A stretch of 64,000 bases of DNA, from the NCBI GenBank assembly GCA_033220425.1, contig CM065653.1:1426001-1490000 (forward strand), in the 5' to 3' direction. The notes under the pieces are model-generated. The model was given only the letters and a program-made list of their open reading frames with translations, ran no database searches and was not told where the DNA came from. The position numbers and the translations under genes are program-made. This stretch comes from Lepraria neglecta (lineage: Eukaryota; Ascomycota; Lecanoromycetes; Lecanorales; Stereocaulaceae). This document shows positions 54,007 through 64,000 of this stretch, in pieces; position 1 is the first letter of the stretch; every line of letters starts with the position of its first letter.

Positions 54007-57000
54007 ATGAGTACCCCCCCAGAGCCAGAGCCCATATCAACGCCAATATCTCGGAACATGCTGTCAGATGATGAGGAAGAGCGGGGAGTTCGACAGGAGC
54101 GCCTGGAGGAGAACGAAAGCCCTCCCGACGAAATGAACCGTGGTACAGGAGATACCACACCTTCGAACGAGGTGGACGACGATGGTCTACATCATGATGG
54201 GGAGGCTAAGACGGCGTACTACAACGCTGCTCAAGAGAAGACCCTCAGCCATACAGAGGCAAAGATGTTCTACCAGAGACATCAGCTAGAGGAGGCAGAA
54301 GCCCAAAGCCCATTGGCTCGATCCAGAACATATTCAACCACTTTTGATGATGATGAAGGTTTGAGTCGTGCAACCAGTACAACATCGCGACGAAGTGGCC
54401 GTGGCTATGCTCAAAGAGACCGACCCTGGAGACTCAACACACCAGCCCCGGATCCAAGCTTGCAATCACCCAGTATCAGCGGCATAGACTTCGCTGGTAT
54501 CGAGGATGTTGGTTCCTTCGCCATTGACCACGCTGATGGAGATGGAGATGAAGACGCTGAGTATGGGACTAGATTTGGCAGCGAAGTTGAAGACCATGCA
54601 GCACCAGGCTCAGACATCTCTCCGGAGCTCAGCGCTATCTCCATCAATATCAGGAAGGTTCTGAATATACGGCACAAGTACATTGGTCTCTCGCTGCAAG
54701 GGCCCAACGACAATCCTAAGGATGGCCCCGCCTGGGAAATCTACCCCCCGCCTCCAAATCCTACCTGGGACGAGAACAAGAATCGCCCAATGAATCAGAA
54801 CTCGGCTCTCAATAGTCTGAGAAATAGCAGAGTATTACCAGAAGAGTCTGAGCGCTTGTCAAATGGCGTCTCCACTTCTTCCTGGGAAGACTCAGTCCCA
54901 CAGCAACCGGGATCCCCTACCGTGAAACGAAGAAAAATGGGTCATGACATTGGAGAGGATTTTGAAATGAAGGATCTCGAACCATTGCCTGGCAAAGATG
55001 AGAATATGTCATACAAGCTCGACAGTGGTAGCGTCTACCAGATCTTTGAGACATCACAATCTGCTATGAACGCCAATCCCGCCGTCAGAGTCCCAGCCCT
55101 ACGTGAATTTTACAGGGATATGGATGAAGTACAAAATGTGTCATCTGATGGGCCAACCAAAAGCTTTGCTTATCGGCAGCTAGATATTTTGGAGGGCAAA
55201 TTCCATCTTTATTTCCTGGTCAACTCCTACCAAGAGACGGCAGACTCCAAAAGGGTGCCGCATAGAGATTTCTATAATGTCAGAAAAGTTGATACCCACG
55301 TCCATCATTCGGCGTGCATGAACCAGAAGCATCTACTGCGTTTCATCAAAAGTAAAATGAAAAAGTATCCGGATGAGATTGTGATGTACCGAGACAATAG
55401 GTACTTGACTCTCAAGCAGGTCTTCGAGAGCATCAATCTGACCGCGTATGATCTGAGCATTGATACTCTCGATATGCATGTATGCCACTCTTCAATCTTC
55501 TCTCGTCCATCCAAAGGTCATTGTGCTAATCTACAGATAAGGCTCACACCGACTCTTTCCATCGATTTGACAAGTTCAATCTCAAATACAATCCAATTGG
55601 AGAATCGAGGCTGAGAGAGATCTTTCTCAAGACAGACAATTACATCCAAGGACGCTACCTTGCTGAAATCACCAGGGAAGTCATTGCCGACCTCGAATCC
55701 AGCAAGTACCAATTTGTTGAATGGCGGGTTTCCATCTATGGTAGATCAATCGATGAGTGGGACAAACTCGCGGCTTGGGTCATAGACCACAAATTGGTCT
55801 CGCACAACGTACGATGGCTCATTCAAATCCCAAGGCTCTTCAGCATGTACAAAGCCAATGGTCAGATGGACACCTTCGAAGAAAACATCGTCAATATCTT
55901 CCGACCACTTTATGAAACCACCCAAGACCCCACCAGTCACCCCAAGCTTCATGTCTTTTTGCAGCGTGTAGTTGGCTTTGACAGCGTTGACGACGAGAGC
56001 AAGGTTGAGACTCGATTATATAGGAAGTATCCACCACCAAGGGAATGGAACACCAAGCAGAACCCGCCATATACTTACTGGATCTACCATCTGTTCGCCA
56101 ACATGACTTCGTTAAACAACTGGCGAAAGCGGCGAGGATTCAATACCTTCGTTCTTCGTCCCCATTGTGGCGAAGCTGGCGACGTAGACCATATTGCCGC
56201 AGCTGTTATATGCTGTCACAGCATAAGTCATGGGCTTATGCTCCGGAAAGTACCCCTATTCCAATACATCTTCTATCTGGATCAAATCGGCATTGCAATG
56301 TCACCTCTGAGCAACAACGCCCTCTTCCTCGCCTATGAAAGGAACCCTTTCCTGAAATACTTCAAGCGCGGTCTCAACGTCTCCCTCTCTACCGACGATC
56401 CCTTACAATTTGCCTTCACCAAAGAACCTTTGATAGAAGAGTACTCCGTCGCTGCCCAAATCTACAGACTCAGCGCGGTGGACATGTGCGAGCTAGCACA
56501 CCACTCCGTAATCCAAAGCGGCTTCGAACACGAATTGAAACAGCGCTGGCTAGGTCCCAACTACGACCTCCCAGGAGTCAGAGGCAACAACGTGGCAAAG
56601 AGCAACGTCCCCAACATCCGTGAAAAATTCCGCCAAGACACCTTACAAGAAGAGCTCGACATGTAAGCTTACTATGCCATCCCTCTGATACTAATAAGTG
56701 TACTAACACCGCATCCCAGGCTCGAAAAATACGCCTCCGCATCCAACACCCCTCAACTCCAACCACCCGCCTCCCCTCGCCTAGTAATGCACCCATCCAC
56801 CCACCTCCCCACGCGCACGCGCATCCCAGCATCCTGTTCCAACTCCGACGTGCGCGGGCTGGACACACAACGCGCCCGCCAATCACCCTCTAAACCCCCA
56901 GCCCGCTCCTCCTCAATGATAATGTCACCCTCCTGGATCGATGGCGCACCGCCTCAGCCAAGGATCTTTCCTGGTGTCGTGCATGAGCGGACTAGGAGGG

Positions 57001-57185
57001 GGAGTCTTAGGCAGGGGAGTAGTTCGGAGAAAGATGTTGATGCGGGCGGGGTGCTGAGGCCGCTGCCGTTCGAGCAAGATGTCAAGGGCTTGCATGAGGC
57101 TGTGGCTGAGGAGCCCAGAGAGGGTGAGAATAGCAATACAATTAGACCGCGTGATAGAGTTTTAGATGACAGGGATACCCGTTGA
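54007..57185 (+). CDS. AMD1: AMP deaminase
   Basis: Exons 54007-55479, 55542-56662 and 56720-57185 encode 1019 residues. Intron 1 (55480-55541) must end at the AG of ATAAG to rebuild [17 protein letters not shown]; using the earlier CTACAG would break the frame. The N-terminal ~330 residues are acidic and disordered. The catalytic barrel has the zinc ligands and active-site motifs [40 protein letters not shown] and [20 protein letters not shown], plus [19 protein letters not shown]. The enzyme converts AMP to IMP and NH3 in the cytosol, setting adenylate energy charge in the purine nucleotide cycle. A poorly conserved ~150-residue tail follows MLEKYA. Length fits fungal AMP deaminases. Confidence 0.95.
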
Positions 57186-57456
57186 TGTGGCAGGACAGCT
57201 AGATGACTTTTTGCGTGCTTGCAGGTCGAGCGGGGGGCTTTGGAGTCACGCCGGGGTCTCAGTTCATCGTTGGGCCTGCGAGAAGTCATGAATCTAGATC
57301 TATAGACATGCACTCGAAATGATTGATGCAAGCTCAAGGCGTAAGGGTATCTATCATACAAAACTGCTCAAGCCCCAACATGTGCGATTACCATCTACGC
57401 CAAATACGCTCAAATGTGTATAGCATGATCCCAGCAGCTAATGATACCTAGCGAAA

Positions 57457-60159
57457 CTAATCATCCTCGATATCATCATCGCTAAGATATAGCTTCCCTA
57501 CCTCGTCCTCAACCGGCAGTACAGGCGTATTTGCATCTTTCCCTCCTTGCTCTAATGCTCCCTTTACACCCGTACGTGAAAAAAGGCTTCCAGGCTTGGC
57601 ATCAGCAGGACGATCAGTCGTCCACTCCGTGGCGGGAGCTCTCTCATCGATGTTTTCTTCGTCGGAGATTTCTTCGTTTGGGGCACCGATGCCATGGAAT
57701 TGGGTGATCTTCTCTAGATCGCTGAGATGTGATGAGGCAGGGTTGCGTTGCTCGATTTTTGTGATGTAGGGGAGGCGCTCGAGGAGGAGTTCGCTCTTGG
57801 TGCAGTTGAGGCTCGTTCTAGTAGGTTCATCAGGAGTGTCCTGTCCTGCGAGACGCGTAGAGTCTGGTTTCGGCCCTTTTGACTGTAAAGTAGCTGCGAA
57901 TTGACGACCAGCATGTCCCAAAGGTTTCACCCCAGCTCTCAGCCTCTCTCTCCACCCATCAATCAAGCCCTCAATCTCCTCCATCTGCCTCGATAGCCTC
58001 GCAGACGTAGGATAGAACATCTTATACGTATCGTTCTTGCCTCCGCTTTTCCCAGCGACGGGATGTGGATGACGCTTTACGGGATCAGGTAGTGCGAACA
58101 ACAAGCCCCGCACTGCAAGCTGGAAGCAGATTTCATCCTGCCTTAGGGAATCAGATGATGCACCTTGGAATGAGCGGCCTCCGAAGTCGCTGCTGGAGCC
58201 AAATCGACCGCCTCGGGGCGATGAGAGCAAGTCGCTGTCGGAGAGAGCGTCTAGGCAGCCGTTGAGAGTGTCGGAGAAGTGGGAACCTTCGCACGAGAGG
58301 ACGTAGTTCTCATGTAGCGCAGCCACGAAAGTGCCTGTGTCTGTGCCAGTCTCGTCGATGAGCTGGTCAACGGACACCTGAGAGATCCTTGGTCTGACAT
58401 GCTCCGGCAGATGATCTGGTGGCTGTGGCAGAGCATCTGTGTCTGGGCCCTGCGCCTGTGGTTTGAAATCATCACGCTTATTGTAGACCACTTTCCCCAC
58501 AGCGTGGAAGAGGCCTAGACTAGACTCCCTCTGAGTAACCATCTCCAATGACTCCTTCTCCATCTTCGTAAATGTGGACGAGGCATTAGCACCTTTCTTA
58601 GCCCTGGAGGCCACTCTACCACCCCAATCGTCACCATCTTCGCCCCGAAGACAAAGGAATTCCAAGGAGCCAATGGCGCTGCGGACATCACCAACTTCGC
58701 CTAATGTCTTGAGAGCAGAGGGACCAGGTATCCTTCGCCGCCCAGACTGTCTAGCTTCCTTCTGGACGACGAGATCAAGGGCTTTTGTGAGATATGTCGA
58801 CGCGACAGGGTTGAAATCGATTATACTCACCGCGGGGTGGATTAAGATCTCAGAGCCTAGAAGCCTATGCGCCGTGAAACTATCGCTTGCAGCTGTGGTA
58901 GTGGTTAGGCGTGTCTCAGTGATAATCATAACCACAGGCGTGGCATTCTCAGCTAGCCCTTGCCTCGAGAATAATGCCCCCATCGAAGGAGTATTCATAG
59001 CTAGATATTCAAGGATGCTTGACCGGAATGATCGTAGAGCGCTGGAGGTGCTAAGAAATGTATTCGGGAACTCTTCAAGTAGTATGATCTTCCTCCTTGT
59101 AAATTCGCCGTTGGTGGTAGTGGCTGGCGAGGATACCGTATGCTCGTTGCCAGTATTGTCCCCCAATGAGAGCACCCCAAATTTGGCACTGCGTCCAAGG
59201 AACTCTTCGAACTGAGCAGACATAGAAAGGTAGCCCTCAGACGAGTACTCTGAGCCCACGGGATTCCTCCATTCGGAAAGTTCAAGGTCCATTGTTTTAG
59301 CCAGTGTAGATATTGTAGCAGTTTTTCCAGCACCAGAGGGTCCCCTCAGGATCAAGAGTCTCTTGAGATCCCGGCCTTGAAGTGCATTCTCCAGCCAACT
59401 GCGTACATCTGCCACCTTCTTCTTGTGCACCGCTAGTTCCTCGAGGTTGCTGGGAGCGAATCTTTCGGCCCACGGTTTCGAATCCGTGACCTTTGGTGCT
59501 GCGCCCACTGCGTTTGGTATGTCCTTGCTCTTGCCCGTAGCACTGCCAGCAATCTTGAATCTCTGGCTCCCGGCGGGGAGCTTCTGTGCATGCTTTGAAG
59601 CAGGTATATTCTGTGTTGAGGCAAATGCTGCCTTCCGACGATCAAGCACAAACTTTGTAGTATCTTGTAGTCCCCGTAGCTCATCCACGTCCTCTATGGG
59701 TGAATCATCCTCTATCAGATCTTCCTCTTCATCTTCAATCTCTGGTGTCTCCACCCTAGGTTTCTCCCTCTTAGCTTGTGTCTGGCCATTCAGCTGCTGG
59801 CTCTGGTTTGCAGCACCGAAGAATGAGGATATGAGCTTTGACGGCTGTTTCTCCGCTGTGGGTTTTGCTGTAAGCTTTGATTTGCCCGTAGGCTTCTCTG
59901 GGGAAGGATCTGGGCTCGACAGTGTGACCGTAGATGGCTTCAGCTTGGAGGTGTTACGCGTAGGCTTCGTTCGAGAGCTCGATGGAAGAGATCGCTCCGT
60001 GGTGCCATTGACATTTGTCTGCTTTGAAGTCGCTTTTGCTTCAGTGTCTTTAGTAGATTTCCCCTCACGTGCCTCCTCTGCTGGAAGCGGTGAATCCTCG
60101 TCGTCTTCTGAGCTCAGGACCACAAGTCTCTTCTGTCTCTTCGCTGGCGGCGGCGCCAT
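57457..60159 (-). CDS. RAD17: checkpoint clamp loader RAD17 (Rad24 family)
   Basis: Single exon of 900 codons. After a disordered, Lys/Ser-rich N-terminus (~220 residues) comes KPWAERFAPSNLEELAVHKK, the usual Rad17 opening. The Walker A LLILRGPSGAGKTATISTLA and a Walker B-like RKIILLEEFPNTFLSTSS with the family's degenerate acidic box follow. Sensor regions are PVVMIITETRLTTTTAAS and LLGSEILIHPAVSIIDFNP. The C-terminal half holds the helical collar (FLCLRGEDGDDWGGRVAS, SSLGLFHAVGKVVYNKRDDF) and ends in an acidic tail (LYLSDDDIEDD). Rad17 with Rfc2-5 loads the 9-1-1 clamp at DNA damage sites and activates ATR/Mec1 signalling. It is convergent with AMD1 (271-bp spacer). A 252-codon antisense frame within it is a shadow. 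Confidence 0.93.
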   Translation of the reverse strand: MAPPPAKRQKRLVVLSSEDDEDSPLPAEEAREGKSTKDTEAKATSKQTNVNGTTERSLPSSSRTKPTRNTSKLKPSTVTLSSPDPSPEKPTGKSKLTAKPTAEKQPSKLISSFFGAANQSQQLNGQTQAKREKPRVETPEIEDEEEDLIEDDSPIEDVDELRGLQDTTKFVLDRRKAAFASTQNIPASKHAQKLPAGSQRFKIAGSATGKSKDIPNAVGAAPKVTDSKPWAERFAPSNLEELAVHKKKVADVRSWLENALQGRDLKRLLILRGPSGAGKTATISTLAKTMDLELSEWRNPVGSEYSSEGYLSMSAQFEEFLGRSAKFGVLSLGDNTGNEHTVSSPATTTNGEFTRRKIILLEEFPNTFLSTSSALRSFRSSILEYLAMNTPSMGALFSRQGLAENATPVVMIITETRLTTTTAASDSFTAHRLLGSEILIHPAVSIIDFNPVASTYLTKALDLVVQKEARQSGRRRIPGPSALKTLGEVGDVRSAIGSLEFLCLRGEDGDDWGGRVASRAKKGANASSTFTKMEKESLEMVTQRESSLGLFHAVGKVVYNKRDDFKPQAQGPDTDALPQPPDHLPEHVRPRISQVSVDQLIDETGTDTGTFVAALHENYVLSCEGSHFSDTLNGCLDALSDSDLLSSPRGGRFGSSSDFGGRSFQGASSDSLRQDEICFQLAVRGLLFALPDPVKRHPHPVAGKSGGKNDTYKMFYPTSARLSRQMEEIEGLIDGWRERLRAGVKPLGHAGRQFAATLQSKGPKPDSTRLAGQDTPDEPTRTSLNCTKSELLLERLPYITKIEQRNPASSHLSDLEKITQFHGIGAPNEEISDEENIDERAPATEWTTDRPADAKPGSLFSRTGVKGALEQGGKDANTPVLPVEDEVGKLYLSDDDIEDD

Positions 60160-60647
60160 GCCAGGTCACATCCGTGTATGAAGGAGTTGGCAATATATCA
60201 CCACGCATGATTACAATTCCCGGGTACTGTTGTTCCTATAGGAATCTAAGCTAGGCAACACGGTAAATGCAACGTGTTAGGGAGTCATGCTGGCAAGTGT
60301 GTTTTCAGGTCCGCCACTGGCAATTGCAGTGTTTCAGCATAAGCGACGAGTCTGATTGGACAGAATCTCCGTAGTTGAGCAAGGATTACGGGGTGAGACG
60401 TTAGGGAAAGGCTCAATCATCTCGTTCAATTGATTGCACGAGCTATGGAAGACTATCTCATTTTCTGGCGAACAGCTGGTAGCTCTTGAAGACACACATA
60501 AATAATTCTCCGCCTCGTCATGATCTTGAGAGTCTCGAAAACTTCACCGCTAGTTGGCACTGCTCTTTCTTTCATGTCTGGCACTCCTTTCTTTCGACCT
60601 CATTAAGGAAATTCAGAGATGTATTGCTCGCCCTTGTAAGCTACCTC
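60160..60647. other. intergenic, RAD17 promoter
   Basis: 488 bp between RAD17 and the stop codon of the KH-like gene, both on the minus strand. No element is recognised. A GTGAGAGG right at the stop of the right-hand gene could be a donor for a further exon, but no convincing continuation is seen. Confidence 0.4.
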
Positions 60648-63600
60648 TCACCAGTAAGATCCTCCCTCCGTAGGCTTCGAGCTTGTCTGGTGGCTTGTCT
60701 GGTGGCTTGTCTGGTGGCTTGTCTGGTAGCTCGTCGTCTGGCCCCTCGATCCTGAACTACCCCTCACACCCTTGTTGAGGAAGCCAACGTTGTCAATGTT
60801 GGTCACAGTCCCATGAGCTAACGAGTACATATCGCGGACGACCCCTTTATCGATTATCATACGTGGACTCCATTTGGCTACTTCGCCAAGCTCCAGTATA
60901 TCGTTATCTGCCAGTATTTCAGCGGCGCTGACAGACGCAATAGACGCTTCCCACCAAATCCGGCTTGCGTCGATCATCTCCTTCGGCTCCTTGATCGAGC
61001 CCTGATACTGATTCTCGTTCTGAGATATGTTAAGGTCCTGCACTTCACAGAGCTGAAGTAAGAGGTCCGCGTAGACTTTCGAGGAATAAGTTATCTGTCG
61101 TCGCAGTGTAATTGACTTGATAACGAGCTCTTGGTCGCTTGTTTGGGTTGATAGATCAAGAGTAGTGCCGTCTTTTGAGACGAAGATCTTCAGGTTTTCG
61201 ATAATAGCGTCCACTTGCTGTTGGTTCCTACTCTTGTACAGTCCACTTGTTGTCAGACGAAGGCTCGCATCCCAGACTCGCTTAGGGAAGTGAAAGTCGA
61301 GAGATCCGACCAGAATCTCGGGGCCTAGGATGTTATAGGTTCCATCCTCGTTGACGTTAATAGTGATCTGGTCACCCTGCTTTGTCGTGCAGTTATAGAC
61401 GTAGGTGACATTGTGAAGGATAGGCTCCGGATTGAAAAGCTTACGGCCTTGGGAAAGACGAGTGTCGAGGATAGATTCCACATCAAGAAGAGATGTCGTA
61501 ATTCTGGGGGTAAATATAGTTTCGAGCCTGTCCGTGTCTGTGTCAGTCTTCACCGGAAACGCAGATAACCATTCCGAAAGGCTGAATGGTTTCGCTTTGA
61601 ATTCCTTAGAACCGGTCTGATGATTTATGAGCAGCCTTCCAATTCCAAATTCAAACGTTATGGGGCCTTGACGAGGTAGTGCTAGTGCTAATAGCTGCCT
61701 CGATGCTTCTTCATACTTCTTGATTTGCGCTGTATTGCCTCCTGCTAATCCCCGCGAAGGAGCTTTCTGACCCATCGTGCGTTTTAGGTCTTGAGGCTTG
61801 GGTTTACCAAAGTCTCGATACTCCTGTGGGGCTGTTGTATCGATGAGGGCACCTGCTCTGCCTCGAACAACGGGCCGACCCTCCCAGCCGAATACAGTAG
61901 GTTTTGGCGCCGGGGGCGGAGAAGGTGGCATATATGGAGGCTTGATCTCTGGGAGAGCTGCTTGCGATTCGAGTTCAGACAGGTCTCGGGCTGCCATTGG
62001 TTGGTTCTCTTTGCCTGATGCTGTTTGCAATGATGGCTCTGGGGGTGCAGGTGTCTCTAGTGGAATTGTCAAAGGCTTTGTATCTGCGAGAGCTGTTCGG
62101 TTTGGCACGAGTTCAGAAAGCTCGTGGACCGCCTGAGCTTCGTTCTTTTGGTCTGGTGCTACTTGATGCGATGGCATGGTTTCCGGTAGCTCTCGAACCA
62201 CGATTGATGACTGGTCCTCATCACCTGATGCTAACTGATGGGCTGGCTCGATTGCTGCGAGTGTCACTGGTGGCATAAGGGGAGGCTTGACATTAGGGAG
62301 AGCTTCTTGAGACAGCACAACTTCAGACTGATCTTCGACCGTTATCGTCTGATTCTCTTTCCCCAATGGTGTTTGCTGCGATAGTTGGTCAAACGTTTTG
62401 TTGCTGTCGTCGTTCCATTCTCTAGGACTGCGTGTAGATGCTGGAGACTTAGGGATCGTAGCTTGAGTTGGGTCATTGAAAACGTTGGCCCCCACTGTTC
62501 CTACTTTGGCAAGCGCAGCCTTTCCACGTCCTTTGGCTACTCGAGTTCTCTTCGTACTTGGTTTTTGGATGAGTGTAGGCTCGGGAGGTTCTTTGTAGGT
62601 TACCGTAGTAGTGGCTTTTGGCTCCGCACTCAGGTCTGACTGCCCTTCTGCCACCGAATCCGGTTGGAAAGGATGCACGAGTTCGGCTGCAGTGGCAGTT
62701 TTTGCTATCCATTCAGTCGTTGACGTCGCTAGTGCATGTCCTAGTGCGGCATTCGGTGCCGTGACTGGAGTTAGCTCTTGACCTTGATCGACTCCGAAGG
62801 ATTTGAAAGGGTGATCTTTCCAAGGAGAGATGGCGCCATTGCTAGGACCTTTGATCCGCTTTTGTTGTATAGGGATACGACAGCCGTTTCTGTTCATCGA
62901 AACAACCAATGCGTTTTGGATTGATTTGAAGATTGGGGAATTGAGTGGTAGAAGCGTAGTTTGACAGCGGCGATCGCCTATATCTTCAAGAGCCCTCATC
63001 TCTAGCTGGAAGGACGGCTCACCCTCCACAATTGGAAAGCTGAAAACGCGTGGGAAGCTCATTTGGTTGATCTATATATTAGCATTAGGCTTTTGGATTG
63101 GAGCAACTCAGAAACTCACTGCTACCTTGTCCATGACACCAAGCTTTGAGATCGCTCTCCCAACATCTCCCTCATTGTCACCTTTCACTTCTATATCTGG
63201 GACCGCTTCATTGGTCCAGTCGATACGACATGAGCAAAGGCTACCAATCTTTTGAATGACGTAGTCACCAATCTTCGAGCCAACCTCTCTACCGCTCTGA
63301 TCAGGTGTCCAGGTGCGCTTGACAGTTTCGTGTTCAATCAGAAGTCCCTCATTCTCTGGCCTGGAGGAATGCCCGTTGGTGAGATGCCCGTTGGTGAGCC
63401 TGAGGGGCTGCGTTGCCAATTCCGCTAAGTCATCCATGTCTGGGGTTGGTTCGGAAATGGTGCCTTTTTTTCTAGTGACTTTGACATCCTATGAAGTCAC
63501 TCGTCAGGATGGAGCTGGCGAAGGAGTGAAGGTACTCACCTCAAACATCTCCGGCTCTTTCTCACACTCCACTTCAATGAATTCTCTTACAATGTTGATG

Positions 63601-64000
63601 AATCTATACAGTGACGTATCGTCGCTCTTTGGACAACATATGGTATAATAGCCATCGCGAAATTCACAGCTGACATTTGGAGCTGCAATTGCTCTACATC
63701 GAGTTAGTAAGGAACTACACCCTGCATCGGGACAAAGACATACCCAAAAGATTCAATGATCTCATCTCTCTACGTAGGCTATCAGTCTCCGCAGCAGCTG
63801 GAAGGGAATATGTCGGGCTTACCGCAGTAATGCTGAAATTGTACAGCGACCCAAACAAATGGGTGGCACAGTCTTGTGCCATTTTGGCACTGAGTAATGA
63901 TGACTTGCGCTCACTAAGCACTCTTTGATGTCCTAGGACATCGAGAAAAAGTAACTGATGGATATATGTTGGAGGTGTTTGAAAGTTGGAAGTGTTATGG
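60648..64000 (-). CDS. large fungal protein with KH-like region, function unknown; 5' partial
   Basis: Exons on the complement are 64000-63744 (open at the window edge), 63682-63540, 63488-63120 and 63071-60648; all join in frame (1115 codons visible). The N-terminal part includes ILALS-like mixed segments and FRDGYYTICCPKSDDTSLYR. A following block with EVGSKIGDYVIQKIGSLCSC and PDIEVKGDNEGDVGRAISKL has the pattern of a KH-type RNA-binding fold. A long Pro/Glu/Thr-rich middle (residues ~330-700) precedes a folded C-terminal domain (VTYVYNCTTKQGDQITINVN, LDFHFPKRVWDASLRL, ITLRRQITYSSKVYADLLLQ, MYSLAHGTVTNIDNVGF). The extreme C-terminus carries a Ser-His-Gln-Thr repeat coded by a 12-bp microsatellite. 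RNA binding is an inference from fold pattern. The start codon lies beyond the right edge. Confidence 0.7.
60681..60728 (-). repeat. 12-bp microsatellite coding for Ser-His-Gln-Thr repeats
   Basis: Four near-exact tandem copies of gcttgtctggtg (plus strand) in frame within the last exon of the KH-like gene give TSHQ repeats near its C-terminus. The length is a multiple of three, so copy-number change would keep the frame. Confidence 0.85.

Noticed and set aside
59423-60181. 252-codon plus-strand frame
   Set aside because: Antisense to RAD17. Its Ser/Phe/Val-rich composition mirrors the Lys/Glu/Ser-rich N-terminus of RAD17.

Overview
This window comes from the nuclear genome of a filamentous ascomycete (Pezizomycotina). 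The genes are split by many short introns of about 47-77 nt with GTRNGY donors, CTRAC/CTAAC branch sites and YAG acceptors. Intergenic spaces are short, and several proteins are fungal-specific (ATG16, a NACHT-ankyrin NLR, F-box-like/DUF7892-type, DUF7924-type, YML020W-like). No class can be fixed from the sequence alone; Leotiomycetes or Dothideomycetes would fit. I rebuilt exon structures by hand from splice signals and reading frame.

Layout. 1-9.7 kb: the 3' end of an ER protein disulfide isomerase, a small gene interrupted by a stop codon, a gene-poor stretch with one solo LTR, then an eight-exon NLR-like gene on the minus strand (N-terminal domain, NACHT, ankyrin repeats, C-terminal SPRY). 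9.7-13.5 kb: a gene-free repeat island with a foldback element, TSD-flanked LTRs, a 106-bp tandem array split by two LTR insertions, a 34-bp minisatellite and inverted 26-bp minisatellites. 13.5-32.7 kb: a dense housekeeping block with HSBP1, a small unknown protein, EBP2, an RFTS-domain protein, PUS4, an SLC35F-type transporter, DOT1, ATG16, YPT7/RAB7, a YML020W-like protein, SPB1 and a JMJD7-like hydroxylase. 32.7-41.1 kb: a second accessory segment with a broken DUF7924-type gene, a small heptad/hendecad coiled-coil gene ending in a possible CaaX box, and a heavily decayed AAA ATPase gene. 41.1-64 kb: a cytochrome P450, then ABP1, a 1657-aa zinc-finger/F-box-like protein, AMP deaminase, the RAD17 checkpoint clamp loader and the 3' part of a KH-like protein that runs off the right edge.

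The genes form no single pathway. Themes that recur are ribosome biogenesis (EBP2, SPB1), chromatin (DOT1, RFTS protein), vacuole/autophagy traffic (YPT7, ATG16), and defence or self/non-self surveillance (the NLR). The most interesting material is the NACHT-ANK-SPRY receptor and the repeat island beside it. In that island, empty sites in sister repeat units show the nested LTR insertions directly, including two LTRs inserted as a back-to-back pair.
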